From Garcia nutans (Eukaryota > Streptophyta > Magnoliopsida > Malpighiales > Euphorbiaceae), in the NCBI GenBank assembly GCA_947685225.1, contig CANTUV010000035.1, positions 40,982,001 to 41,046,000 of the forward strand: a DNA stretch of 64,000 nt, in the 5' to 3' direction. Below the pieces are notes generated by a model. It did no database searches and had not been told where the DNA came from. It saw only the letters and a program-made list of their open reading frames with translations. The position numbers and the translations under genes are program-made. Below are positions 1-12,763 of this stretch, in pieces; positions within the stretch are counted from its first letter, which is position 1, and the number at the start of each line of letters is the position of its first letter.

Positions 1-48
1 TCGCAAGAACCATTCCACCGGGAGTGGGGGCGAAAATCCCCTCTCATA
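1..48 (+). repeat. Tat-A 5' LTR, last 48 bases
   Basis: This aligns without gaps to 46085-46132, the end of the 3' LTR. The terminal CA of the other copy is TA here. The gap-free match followed directly by a primer binding site identifies it as the inner end of a 5' LTR. Confidence 0.8.
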
Positions 49-49
49 G

Positions 50-67
50 TGGCGACTCCACTGGGGA
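50..67 (+). other. Tat-A primer binding site
   Basis: TGGCGACTCCACTGGGGA begins two bases after the LTR end and is identical over 18 bases to the Tat-B site at 23138-23155. A Tat/Ogre-type site is known to pair with the 3' end of a tRNA (tRNA-Arg in Ogre, from memory). From 68 to 207 follows leader sequence with no gene, cut by the Tekay insertion. Confidence 0.8.
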
Positions 68-207
68 TAAGAGAAGTTGATTCCATTGGTCTTTATATTA
101 TTCTATTCTTTCTTATAATGATATTATCCATTGCATCGTATTAGATTGCATCGTGTGCATGAGTTAGGATGCTCGTGTTACCCATGTTGTGTTATGTAAG
201 GGATACC

Positions 208-3133
208 TGTAACATCCTTATACCCTATATACGTATAATACATATTTTTGGCATATGTAAAATATGCATATAAGGTACAAAAATGTCACAGACCGGTTTT
301 ATAAAAATTTTTCACATTTCCAATTTAAAATTTTAAATTCTAAATATATATAAAAATTAAATAGAATATAAATATTCTTTACTTATTATAAGGACCCAAA
401 ATAAATAATATATATAAAAATCTCTGAAAAAATTCGCCAGAGTTTTGTCTGTATTTTGGACATCCCAAAATTTATCAAAACACAACCTGCAAAAAAAGAA
501 AATACTCCCAAATAATTTCCAATCACCATCTCAACCATACTTCTAAATTTCACCAAGTTTCTCAAACATTTATACATATAGATATATATAATTTAAAACA
601 CACTTACTCTCCCATTTCAAATACATTGACCCAAACATTCTTTATAATATACCATACATAAAATTCAAAACATAATATATTATGCATAAAACTCAAAATA
701 TACAATAACATAAAAATATATACATGCTGCTGGCAGTGTTTCTGATCTCGATAGCAACTCAATAAGTATAACTACAAGTCTAGACCCAACCTGGTATAGA
801 GGAACTCTCTGGCTCAGCTAGGTCTACCCTGTCACCTGCGCGATGGAAACAATCGCGCTAAGCCAAAGCCTAGTGGTACAAACTTTGATAATAACAATAT
901 AACTGAATGCAATACCAATGCACAATGCATTTAGATGTCACATCATTCCACTTTCTTATATTTTTCAAATATTTCATAATTCACATTAAAACAAAGACAA
1001 GCATGGGCCCAAAAAGGATCTAATATGCTATTCAAATTTTAGAGTTACTGCTTTGGTCCATAATGACATCATATGTCTAGCCCCATAGGCAATATATCCA
1101 TGGATAATGTAACAGCCCCAGTCTCTTGGACCTCAACCCGGTTAGACCCTTAGGCCCCAGTATCTTGGTCCTCAACCTAGCTAGACTGCTACAATTTTTG
1201 AGGCTTACGACCCAGTCTTTTCACCCTAAAAACATCATATTTATCAGCTGGCCTGGCTTACGACCCAGTCTTTTCACCATTCCAGCGTGTAGCCCGTAGG
1301 CAATCATAGGCATGCCGCCAAAGCCAGAACTCTGAAAATTGAATAACATACTAGGCACACAATTTATTCATATTTCTCATTATTAATCTCTTTCTCATTT
1401 TCACATATTCAATCTAGGCACATTGCTTTATTTTCACATTTTTTTCTCACTTTTTTCTCATTTTTCACATCTTTCCCATTTTTCTCACTTTTTTCATTTT
1501 TATCAATATCAATACATTTCATTATTACACATATCTCATTTTTTGTATTCACAACACATTACCCAATTACTTTGGGTATTTTCACAAAATATGCATATTT
1601 CAATGTTACACAAATTAGCCATTATCAATGGCTTTTCACAATGCATTTAACACACATATGACATTACAAATATCATAGCATATTATTTATAAACAATCAA
1701 TAAACCAAGTATCTGAACATATTTTTCACCCAAAATGTGTTAAGTCCAAATGTTATGCAAATATAGACATTATATTCAAAGTTTGTACATACCTCCACTA
1801 ACAACCCAAAGCAAGCTAAAAATAACCTTCAATCCAATCTTTCCAACTTGCCCTTCACCACTTGGATGAAGCAAATCAACCTCCCTCAATGCCTAAACCA
1901 AATGTGATAGCAAATAATTATTTAGTATCACATTTAATGGCATTTCCAACATTAAACCATAATTACACATCACTCCTACAAATTTTCAAAAATTTAGCCA
2001 TTCCTTACTTCAACATTGGAATTCCATTCTACTACAATTAAATTAGTGTTTTAAGTTTATTTATATTATTAAAAACATTATTTAATATATTTAAATCATT
2101 TACATTATAAAAATACACTCTTATACACAAAATGTCAAAAATGGCATAACCTTCCCCCATTGAAGGTTTTCCATTCCAACACAGTCCATTACTCATTCCA
2201 AGCTTATATTCATCACTTTTAACACTAAACAACATGCTTAAACAAATAAAATCACACAATTCAACCACTTTGGAAAATCACTTTTCCAAAACCCTAAATC
2301 TCCACTTCCATTCTCAAACTCCAACCCGACACCACCAAATCCAATATTTGTCTTTAAAATTCTTGTTTATGAATCAAAACAACTCATTTAAAACCAATTC
2401 GCACAATTAAAGTTCATGTTTTCAAAACTCCAAAAATCCATAACCCTAAATTCTCTCTCTTCACCATTCTTTAACCAAACTCCATCATCTCTTCAATCTA
2501 ACCTTAGAATTATTGTTAACTACCCAAAATAACATCATACACACCAATTCCAACAATTATAACATACTACATCAAAATCTCAAAACTCACAAATTTTCAA
2601 GGAATTCAAAGAAAAGAGATGGAAACTTACTAATTTTGGTGGAGATCACCAAAAATCCACTTGAAACTTGTTAAATCCTTCAATTTATGTAGTATGGAAG
2701 AATCAAAATCTTGGCTTCAAGCTCCCATGAAAAATGTCCCTTGAAGAAGAGGAAGAAGAAGATGAAGACTTTTAATATTCTTTTCCTTTTCATCTTTTTT
2801 TAAAACCACAGATATATATATATTAAAATAATTTAATGTTTAATTATTTTTTTAATAAATTAAAAGTCCTAATTTCCCTCTTCCATTTAAAAATAATTTA
2901 TTTTTGAATTATTTTATTAATTTTGAATTTATAAGATTTAATTACCAAAATACCATTTTCTTTTAAAAAGTGTTGACTTTTATATGTTATGTATATTTTG
3001 CATATATATCATATATATATTTCACTTTTTCATTTAAAATCTCTTTATTTTTCATTTAAAACTATTAATTTAATTTATCCTTTTAAATTATAATTTATTT
3101 TATCAAAATTTTCAAAAATTTTAGGATGTTACA
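208..3133 (-). repeat. Tekay 3' LTR (left copy)
   Basis: It begins TGTAACATCC and ends GGATGTTACA, giving the TG...CA ends and a longer terminal inverted repeat (TGTAACATCC / GGATGTTACA). Compared with the right copy it has an extra 53 bases near 1204-1290, bounded by a repeat of about 20 bases centred on gacccagtcttttcacc. The other copy probably lost this by slippage between those repeats. Pyrimidine-rich and AT-rich tracts near 1430-1520 give small meaningless ORFs. Confidence 0.93.
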
Positions 3134-3152
3134 ATTCTGTCCCCCTAAAATA
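3134..3152 (-). other. Tekay polypurine tract
   Basis: On the minus strand this reads tattttagggggacagaat directly before the 3' LTR. That is the place and composition of the primer for plus-strand DNA synthesis in Ty3/gypsy elements. Confidence 0.85.
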
Positions 3153-3178
3153 AATTTCATCCTCGAAATTACCTATCC

Positions 3179-6100
3179 TCAAGTCTGGAACAATTGAAGA
3201 AACTGACTCTGCATCGCTTGCTCACTTTCCAATGTTGCCTCCTTAGTGGCATGATTCTTCCAAAGGACTTTCACAAGTGGCACCCTCTTATTCCTCAATT
3301 CTTTAACCTCTCATGCCAAAATCGCCACTGGTTCTTGCTCGTAAGTCAGATATGGACTCACCTCAATGGACTTCACTGACAAGATATGAGATGGGTCAGA
3401 CCTGTATCTCCGAAGCATCGAGACATGAAAAACATTATGTATTTGATCCAACTTAGGCGGCAAAGCTAATTTATATGCCACTGAATAAACTCTCTCCAAC
3501 ACCTCATATGGTCCTATGAAATGAGGACTCAACTTTTCTTTGCGGCCAAATCTCAAAATTTTCTTCCATGTAGACACCTTCAGAAACACTTTATCTCCCA
3601 CACTGAACTTTATATCTCTTCTCTTTAAATCTGAATAGGATTTCTTTTAGTCTGAAGCTACTTTCAAATGACCCCGAATCACCTTCACTTTCTCCTTAAT
3701 CAAATCGGGACCAACCAGTTTACCTTCTCCAACTTCATCCCAACACAATGGTGTCCTGCATCTCCTTCCATATAAAGCCTCATAAGGAGTCATCCCAATA
3801 CTCGACTGATGACTGTTGTTATAAGCAAACTCAATTAATGGCAAAATTTTGTCCCAATTTTCAGTAAAATCAATGATACGGCTCCTCAACATATCCTCCA
3901 TAATCTATATCACTCTCTCTGACTGTCCATCTGTCTGAGGATGGAAAGCAGTACTAAAATGCAATTGAGAACCCAAAGCATTATGCAAACTCTTCCTAAA
4001 CCTTGAAGTAAACTGGGGATCTCGATCTGATACCAAAAAAACTAGGACTCCATGCAACCTGACTATCTCATTGATATACAGCTCAGCCAACCTCTCAAGA
4101 GAATAATCCATCCGAACTGGAAGAAAATGAGCTATCTTCATCATTTGATCAACTATTACCCAAATTGTATCATGCTTCTTTTGAGTCAAAGGCAGTCCAG
4201 TCACAAAATCCATTGTCACTCGCTCCCATTTTCACTTTGGCACTGATAAAGGTTGGAGCAACCCTGAAGGAACTTGGTGCTTAGCTTTCACTTTCTGGCA
4301 AGTGAGACATCTGAATACAAACTCTGCTATGTCCCTCTTCATACCTGACCACAAATAATGTCGCTTCAAGTTCTTATACATCTTGGTACTCCCAGAGTGC
4401 ATAGTAAAAAGTGACTGATGTGCTTCCTTTAATATCATTCTTTTCAATTCTGCATCATCAGGAATACACAATCTATCTCTATACCATAGACTGCCATCAT
4501 CCCTCACATAAAAGTTTTGACTTTCCCCCTTCTGTCAAACCAAAACAATTTTTTGAATTCTCTCATCTGCCAACTGAGCCTTCCTAATATGATCCAACAA
4601 GACTGGCCTCAATTGCAACTGAGCCATCAAAGCACCATCATCAGAAGATTCAAATCTAGCATGCAACACTCTCAACTCAACAAGCAACGAGAGAGAATAA
4701 GCAGTCAAACCTGCCAAAGACTTTCGACTCAAGGCATCAGCAACAACATTTGCCTTACCAGGATGATAATCAATCAAACAGTCATAGTCTTTAATCAACT
4801 CTAACCACCGTCTCTGACGAAGATTCATCTCTCTCTGAACACCCAGGTATTTCAAACTCTTGTGATCTGTATAAATAAAACACTTTTCCCCATACAAATA
4901 ATGCCGCCAAATCTTTAAGGCAAAAACTATTGCTGTTAATTCCAAATCATGTGTCGGATAATTTAGCTCATGCGGTTTCAACTGTCAAGAGGCATAAGCA
5001 ATGACTCTACCCTCTTGCATCAGAACACAACCTAAACCACTATGTGAAGCATCACTATATATCACATATGGTTTACCTTCCACAGGCAGGGTAAGGATAG
5101 GAGCTTGAGTCAACATCTCCCTCAGCTGCTCAAAACTCACCTGACACCGATCTGTCCACACAAATTTAACTCCTTTTTGAAGTAATCTGGTGAGTGGTAT
5201 AGATATTATAGAAAAACCCTTCACAAATCGACGATAATAGCCTGTCAATCCTAGAAAACATCAAACCTCTGTCACAGTCTTCGGTGGACTCCAATTCAAG
5301 ATAGCCTCAACTTTACTCGGATCAACTCTAATACCCTTTGCTGAAACCACATGACCAAGAAAAGCTACCTGATCGAGCCAGAACTCACACTTAGACAGCT
5401 TAGCATACAACTGCTTCTCTCTCAGAGTCTGCAATACGATCCGCAAATGCCCATCATGATCCTCCTCATTACGCGTATACACCAAGATGTCATCAATGAA
5501 GACTACCACAAACTGATCCAAAAATGGTCTGAATACCCTATTCATCACATCCATAAAAGTTGCTGGTGCATTTGTCAATCCAAAGGGCATCACTAGAAAC
5601 TCATAATGCCCATACCTCGTACTAAAAGCTGTCTTGGGTACATCCACATCTCTGACTCTCAACTAATGATACCTTGATCTCAGATCAATCTTAAAGAATA
5701 CTGCTGCTCCCTTCAACTGATAAAAGAGATCATCTATCTGAGGCAAAGGATACTTGTTCTTGATGGTCACCTTATTCAACTGCCTATAATCAATACACAG
5801 TCTCATGGTGCCATCCTTCTTCTTCACAAATAATACAGGCGCTCCCCATGGGGACACACTAGGGCAAATAAACCCTTTATCCAATAACTCCTGCAACTGC
5901 ACCTTCAACTCTCTCAACTCAGTAGGTGCCATCCGATAAGGAGTGATAGAGATAGGAGTGGTATCAGGCAATAAATTGATACCAAACTCCACTTCTCTCT
6001 CAGGAGGTACCCTTGGCAACTCATCAGGGAAAACATCTAGAAACTCGGCAACTATGCGTATACTTTCAAGCAGGGATCCCACTACTCTAGTATCTACAAC

Positions 6101-6520
6101 ATAAACAAGATAAGCCTCACATCCCTTCCGAGTCATCCTCCTAGCTGAAACAACTGAAACAAACATAGATGAAATATACCTTTGCTCACCAGATACCATC
6201 ACATCCCTACCATCCTGTGTTCTCAAAGTAACACATTTCTTCTGACAGTCTACCACAGCCCCATGCTTGGATAACCAATCCATGCCCAAAATCAGATCAT
6301 ATTCCTTGAAAGGCATCTCAATCAAGTCACGAAAAACTCCTCATCCTGAACAACAACTGGACTATCTCGGTGCACCTTGCTCACCACAACACTATACCCT
6401 AAAGGATTTGTCACCAAGACATCAAATCCTAGGGACTCAGAATGCAATTCAGTCACAGGCAAGATAGATGCACTTATTTATGAATGCGTAGATCCAGAAT
6501 CTAATAGAGCAAGAACTGAA
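3179..6520 (-). pseudogene. pol: Tekay pol: protease, reverse transcriptase, RNase H, integrase, chromodomain-like tail
   Basis: The protease active site LLDSGS is at 6507-6490. From 6325 to 3179 one frame encodes the rest. The reverse transcriptase has FVKKKDGTMRLCIDYR and catalytic FIDD (Asp codons at 5489-5494). RNase H covers about 5200-4600. The integrase has a zinc-finger region ending CLTCQKVKAKHQ and core motifs MDFVTGLP, SDRDPQF and HPQTDGQSE. A C-terminal VGDKVFLKV / GPYEVLERV region follows, then a chromodomain-like stretch with VLWKNHATKEATLE near 3250. The frame carries at least eight stops (5663, 5261, 4985, 4535, 4232, 3905, 3647 and 3311 are their low ends) but no frameshift. 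One frameshift lies near 6335, just before the reverse transcriptase. The gene is dead. Confidence 0.93.
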
Positions 6521-7810
6521 ATACCAAATAAAGAAAATGTACCCGCAATGACGGTTGAAGCATCCAGCTGCCTCTTCATCACATAAACCCACTGAGATGG
6601 CCTAGCCTCATCTGGCCTACTATCTCCGAATGTAGAGCCTCCTCTCTGACTAAACCCAGGTCGACCACCTCTACTAAAACCTCTGCCACCATGACCCCCT
6701 CTGAAACTGGGTCCAGAAGATGCAGTATCTACCTGCCTAACCTCTGGTGGCTAGGGACAATCTCTGATAAAATGGTCTAATGATCCATATATAAAACACT
6801 CCAAAGCACCTCTCTACCAGCAGACACCTCCGTGTACTCTACCACAATGAACGCAAGTAGGTGGAGTAGTTCTCTGAGCCACTGAAGTCGGAGCACTAGC
6901 CATTGAAACTGTAGGTCTTTGCCTCTGTCTCTGCTGCTGTACTGACCTGCCAAACTGCCCTTGACTCCTACTAAACCTTTGAAAATGTCTCCCTCGGCCT
7001 CTCTTCACTGATGAAGACCCTGCCTCACTTTGGGGTCTCCTAACTCTGGTCTCCTCAACCCTGGCAGCTGCTGCAAGACTCTGTGCCCTCTCAACACTCC
7101 TGGCAGCTGCAGCTAACTAAAAAAAATCCTGATACCGAGAGACTGCAATAATGCATATGATAGAGGGTCTCAGTCCCTCCTCAAATCTCCTGCACCTATC
7201 AAACTTGTTAGAAATGATCCCACCAGCATAGTGACTCAACTGGATAAACTCTATCTCATACTCAGTCACTGTCCTGGTATCCTATCTCAAACTCAGGAAC
7301 TCCATCTTCTTTGCATCTTTATACTCTCTCGGAGTATACTTCTGCTCAAATTCCCACAGGAAATCATCATAGGTCAGGACTGGTAGATCATCTAGAGCAT
7401 ATGGAACCGTCTTCCACCAATCATATGCATCTCTCTGTAGAAGAGATCTGGCATAATCAAACTTCTCTTCTGGACTAGCCTGTAACTGAATGAATATCCT
7501 GCCACTACTCTGCTACAGTAGGGTCTGTAGTACCAACAAAGTCCTCAGCTCCATACTTTCTCAGTTTATCATACTACCTCACCGGCAACTGCGACTATGG
7601 CTGTGGCTGTGGTGGCTGCGGAACTGCAGCCTGCCTCAACAACTCTACCATATGCCATACTCAACCAGGCGAAATCTCATCAACTACTGGTTTCACAGGT
7701 AGAGAAACAGATGCCTCACCAACAGATACAACTCTAGCTCCATCTCTACCCTCATCTAGAGCCACACTCTCTACACTACCCTCAGCAGCCTGATACGGCC
7801 AAGACGCCAT
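6521..7810 (-). pseudogene. gag: Tekay gag (nucleocapsid/capsid), broken
   Basis: The first ATG after the primer site is at 7810, about 150 bases inside the element. The conserved capsid core YDKLRKYGAEDFVG is followed by WKTVP-type sequence and, near 6853-6817, the zinc knuckle CVHCGRVHGGVC. A second knuckle follows in which the second Cys is Tyr (CFIYGSLDHFIRDC). Several in-frame stops are present, and a frameshift lies near 7490. Gag would package the element RNA in cytoplasmic particles; this copy cannot make it. Confidence 0.85.
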
Positions 7811-7961
7811 AACTATCTATATCTCCAAACAAAGTAGAAAATACTATATCAGAGATTAGAAACTGCCAGTGCCAATGCATGTATTATAATTAAAAACTAT
7901 TTTTCAAATCCCCCATTTTCTCTCTCTATCATCCCACCTAGGTCGAGAACCTCAAACCTAG

Positions 7962-7973
7962 GCTCTGATACCA
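7962..7973 (-). other. Tekay primer binding site (initiator tRNA-Met type)
   Basis: The minus strand reads TGGTATCAGAGC eight bases inside the 5' LTR end. This is the classic plant site complementary to the 3' end of initiator tRNA-Met. Confidence 0.93.
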
Positions 7974-7980
7974 AAACAAA

Positions 7981-10900
7981 TGTAACACCCTTATACCCTA
8001 TATACGTACAATACATATTTTCAGCATATGTAAAATATGCATATACGGTACGAAAATGTCACAGACCGATTTTATAAAAAATTTTCACATTCCCAATTTA
8101 AAATTTTAAATTCTAAATATATATAAAAATTAAATAGAATATAAATATTCTTTACTTATTATAAGAACCCAAAATAAATAATATATATAAAAATCTCTGG
8201 AAAAAATTTGCCAGAGTTTTGTCTGTATTTTGGATATCCCAAAATTTATCAAAACACAACCTGCAAAAAAAAAAAAAAGAAAACACTCCCAAATAATTTC
8301 CAATCACCATCTCAACCATACTTATCAATTTCACCAAGTTTCTCAAACATTTATACATATAGATATATATATAAATATAATTTAAAACACACTTACTCTC
8401 CCATTTCAAATACATTGACCCAAACATTCTTTATAATATACCATATGTAAAATTCAAAACATAATATATTATGTATAAAACTCAAAATGTACAATAACAT
8501 AAAAATATATACATGCTGCTGGTAGTGTTTCTGATCTCGATAGCAGCTCAACAAGCTTAACTACAAGTCTAAACCTGACCTGGTCTAGAGGAACTCTCTG
8601 GCTCAGCTGGGTCTACCCTATCACCTACGCGATGGAAATAATCGCGCTAAGCCGAAGCCTAGTGGTACAAACTTTGATAATAACAATATAACTGAATGCA
8701 ATACCAATGCACAATGCATTTAGATGTCACATCATTCCACTTTCTTATATTTTTTAAATATTTCATAATTCACATTAAAACAAAGACAAGCATGGGCCCA
8801 AAAAGGATCTAATATGATATTCAAATTTCAGAGTTACTGCTTTGGTCCTTAATGACATCATGTGTCTAGCCCCGTAGGCAATATATCCATGGATAATATA
8901 ATAGCCCGAGTCTCTTGGACCTCAAACCGGCTAGACCCTTAGGCTCCAGTATCTTGGTCCTCAACCCGGCTAGACTGCTACAGTTTTTGAGGCTTATGAC
9001 CCAGTCTTTTCACCATTCCAGCATGTAGCCTATAGGCAATCATAGGCATGCCGCCAAACCCAGAACTCTGAAAATTGAATAACATACAAGGCACACATTT
9101 TATTCATATTTCTCATTATTAATCTCTTTCTCATTTTCACATATTCAATCTAGGCACATTGCCTTATTTTCATATTTTTTTTTCACTTTTCTCATTTTTC
9201 ACATCTTTCTCATTTTTCTCACTTTTCTCACTTTTCTCATTTTTATCAATATCAATTCATTTCATTATTACATATATCTCATTTTTTTCATTAACAACAC
9301 ATTACCCAATTACTTTGGGTTTTTTCACATAATATGCATATTTCACATGTTACACAAATTAGCCATTATCAATGGTTTTTCACAATGCATTTAACACATA
9401 TATGACATTACAAATGTCATAGCATATTATTCATGCACAATCAATAAACCAAGTAGCTTAAAACATTTTTCAACCAAAATGTGTTAAATCCAAATGTTAT
9501 GCAAATATAGACATTATATTCAAAGTTTGTACATACCTCCACTAACAACCCAAAGCAAGTTAAAAACAACCATCAATCCAATCTTTCCAACTTGCCCTTC
9601 ACCACTTAGATGAAGTAAATCAACCTCCCTAAATGCCTAAACCAAATGTGATAGCAAATAATCATTTAGTATCACATTTAATGACATTTCCAACATTAAA
9701 CCATAATTACACATCACTCCTACAAATTTTCAGAAATTTAGCCTTTCCTTACTTCAATATTGGAATTCCATTCTACTACAATTAAATTAGTGTTTTAAGT
9801 TTATTTATACTATTAAAAACATATTTTAATACATTTAAATCATTTATATTATAAAAATACACTCTTATACATAAAATCTCAAAAATGGCATAACCTTCCC
9901 CCATTGAAGGTTTTCCATTCCAACACAATCCATTACTCATTCCAAGCTTATATTCATCACTTGTAACACTAAACAACATGCATAAACAAATAAAATCACA
10001 CAATTCAACCACTTTGGAAAATCACTTTTCCAAAACCCTAAATCTCCACTTTCATTCTCAAACTCCAACCCAACACCACCAAATCCAATATATGACTTTA
10101 AAATACTTGTTTATGAATCAAAACAACTCATTTAGAACCAATTTACACAATTAAAGTTCATGTTTTCAAAACCCCAAAATCTCATAACCCTAAATTCTCT
10201 CTCTTCACCATTCTTTAACCAAACTCCATCATCTCTTCAATCTAACCTTAGAATTATTGTTAACTACCCAAAATAACATCATACACACCAATTCCAACAA
10301 TTATAACATACTACATCAAAATCTCAAAATTCACATAATCCAAAATTTCAAGGAATTCAAAGAAAAGCGATGGAAACTTACTAATTTTGGTGGAGATCAC
10401 CAAAAATCCACTTGAAACTTGTTAAATCCTTCAATTTATGGAGTATGGAAGAATTAAAATCTTGGCTTCAAGCTCCCATGAAAAACATCCCTTGAAGAAG
10501 AAGAAGAAGAAGATGAAGACTTTTAATATTCTTTTCCTTTTCATCTTTTTTTTAAACCACATATATATATATTAAAATAATTTAATATTTAATTAGTTTT
10601 TAATAAATTAAAAGTCCTAATTTCCCTCTTCCATTCAAAAATAATTTATTTTTGAATTATTTTATTAATTTTGAATTTATAAGATTTAATTACCAAAATA
10701 CCCCTTTCTTTTAAAAAGTGTTGACTTTTATATGTTATGTATATTTTGCATATATATATCATATATATATTTCACTTTTTCATTTAAAATCCCTTCATTT
10801 TTCATTTAAAACCATTAATTTAATTTATCCTTTTAAATTATAATTTATTTTATCAAATTTTTCAAAAATTAAAAATTTTCAAAAATTTTAGGATGTTACA
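7981..10900 (-). repeat. Tekay 5' LTR (right copy)
   Basis: It begins TGTAACACCC and ends GGATGTTACA on the plus strand, and is 2920 bases against 2926 in the left copy. As the upstream LTR of a minus-strand element it holds the promoter. Differences from the left copy are mostly transitions. Confidence 0.93.
10561..10573 (-). promoter_or_regulatory. Possible TATA region of the Tekay LTR
   Basis: An alternating AT run lies about 340 bases inside the 5' LTR. On the minus strand it is followed by a CTT-rich tract (10494-10520) like a plant transcription leader. AT runs are common here, so this is only a candidate. Confidence 0.3.
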
Positions 10901-10905
10901 ATACC

Positions 10906-11329
10906 ATACTTTCACTCAAGGTATGGAGATCGAGCATAGCATAACCACTCATAACCTCGTATCATTTGGTATATGCTTGCTATGGGAACCTAAGCCTTTT
11001 AACCCAAAGACTAAAGCTCATGTAATTGGCCTAGTTACTTTCCTTAGGTTTTTACCCCAAATGCTTGTTGTTTGACTATGGTTAATTTATCTTGGCTTAA
11101 ATCATAGCTTATTTAGTTTGTTCTTTTTCTAATATGACCCAAGTACATTGTGAGCTCAAATAAATTTTTTCTTTAAAGTCCAAAAGATAAAAGCAATTTT
11201 TAAAAAACTTTTTAAAAGGGTCTTTGGACATAAAACTTTTCTAAAAATAAATTAAAAAATTCTTTTCTCATAACTCAAATACAAAGCCTAAACTCCATTC
11301 TTTCCTAAAATCTTTTTTACAATGAGCTT
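10906..11329. other. Tat-A leader fragment between two insertions
   Basis: This is native Tat-A sequence between the Tekay and Athila-1 insertions. It has no convincing ORF; a 60-residue ORF at its start has no family resemblance. It corresponds to the untranslated leader between primer site and gag. Confidence 0.6.
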
Positions 11330-12293
11330 TGTTGTGCTCGAATTAACTCTACCACAAAGCGTCACTCGCAAGTATACGAGGTAGCTGTAGCAAAGGTGAT
11401 CACCCCAAGGTCATCTCACAAGGAAGCTAAAGTGGCTAATTGATTATCAAATTAAAAGTAACAAGTAATGAATAAACTTAAATTGCTAACTAATGAAAAA
11501 GTTTAATTGAAGTTTAAAACAATAAAAGTAAATAAGAGCTGATGTTTTGATTCACTTGATAGAAAGGTCTAGGGTTTGCACTTCTCAACTACTGATATGT
11601 ATGAACAGTTATTCCACTTAACTAATTTAATTTCAAAGATTAAATCTCAAACAACTTAATTAATTGAGTCAAGGAAATAAGCTCTCGCATTCAAACCTCT
11701 TACAACTAATCTTGTTATAATTGAAACAATCTTTTTAATAGGTTATATCCCTAATTCACCTAAGTCCTTAATTGAATTATTCCAGCATTAGACTTCATCT
11801 CTCAATCCATCATCTAATACCTAAAACACACAATTGGTGGCCAATCAATTGTATGTTAACAATATTTCATTCAATAAAGGCTAAAGAAATTATTAGCTAA
11901 GAGAATAACCAATTCATACAATCATAGCAGATCCATACAAACCCTAGACTAGATCAAATTAGTTCATAATGCAATCAAACATATTCATCTCATTAGTGTT
12001 CAAAGAAATCAAAATAGACATGATAATATCCATTAATACAATTTCAATGTAAATAAAGAGAATAAGTTCAAGAACAAAACCAAGTTACAAACTCCTTGAA
12101 GTTTCTGAAGAATCTCTTGTTCAATCTTGCAAGAAGGATGTTTCATTGGCTAGAACAAATCTAATCTAAGCTAGATTAATCAAAGTGAAATCAAAATCAA
12201 AGAAAACAAATGTTAAAATCCTAACTTTGCTCTTTGACGGCTCAAACAATTCTCTAAATTGTCAACAGTCGTCAACCCTAGCTTCACTCTTTC

Positions 12294-12301
12294 CTTTTAT
12301 A
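12294..12301 (-). promoter_or_regulatory. TATA box in Athila-1 3' LTR
   Basis: The minus strand reads TATAAAAG, about 50 bases downstream of the dyad array. It is conserved in the other Athila-1 LTR (37452-37459) and in Athila-2 (59347-59354). Confidence 0.7.
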
Positions 12302-12344
12302 TGAAACAGCCACTTTAAAAATCCGCTACGGGCTTGGTTCATGA

Positions 12345-12763
12345 GAGACACGGCCAAGTTAGATGTGACTTGGCCGTGTGAGTGGTTTTTGGAGGGACAC
12401 GGCCAGTGACTTGGCCGTGTCCCTTGCCTGTTTTTGCTTCTGGCTCAGAATTTCTTCTTTTCTTCTTTGGTTGAGTGACACGGCCAGATGAAGCTTGACT
12501 TGGCCGTGTTGGGCTACTTTGGAGGGACACGGCCACTGACTTGGCCGTCTCCCTTGCCTGTGTTTGCTTCTGTGAAAATTAAGTCCTCTTTTGCCTTTGG
12601 AACCAAGTGAGACACGGCCAAGTCAAGGTGACTTGGTCGTGTTGATCTTCTTTGGAGGGACACGGCCACAAGACTTGGCCATGTCCCTTGCTTGTGTCTG
12701 CTACTGGGACTTGCTCTTCTTTTTAGCTTGGTATGGGACATGGCCAGTGACTTGGCCGTGTCC
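12345..12763. repeat. Seven-unit inverted-repeat array, ACACGGCC type, in U3
   Basis: There are seven dyads with arms ACACGGCCA / TGGCCGTGT. They alternate between a form extended to ACACGGCCAAGT / ACTTGGCCGTGT and one extended to GGGACACGGCCA / TGGCCGTGTCCC with a six-base spacer. Units are separated by related TTGCCTGTGT-like spacers. Where an arm is imperfect in this LTR, the other LTR usually keeps the perfect form. Translated small ORFs across the array (WPCP-rich) are artefacts of the repeat. Confidence 0.9.

Larger units (their letters stand above)
208..10900 (-). mobile_element. Complete Tekay/Del-type chromovirus (Ty3/gypsy), decayed
   Basis: Two direct LTRs (208-3133 and 7981-10900) flank a gag-pol read on the minus strand. 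Five-base duplications atacc lie at 203-207 and 10901-10905. The primer site matches initiator tRNA-Met, the polypurine tract lies next to the left LTR, and the order is gag, protease, reverse transcriptase, RNase H, integrase, then a chromodomain-like tail. LTRs of about 2.9 kb and the chromodomain point to the Tekay (Del) clade. I count about 14 differences in the first 275 LTR bases, so the insertion is of moderate age. It sits in the leader of Tat-A. Confidence 0.93.

Noticed and set aside
1423..1650. 75-residue ORF rich in His, Phe and Ser in the Tekay LTR
   Set aside because: It lies in a pyrimidine-rich low-complexity tract and is disrupted in the other LTR.
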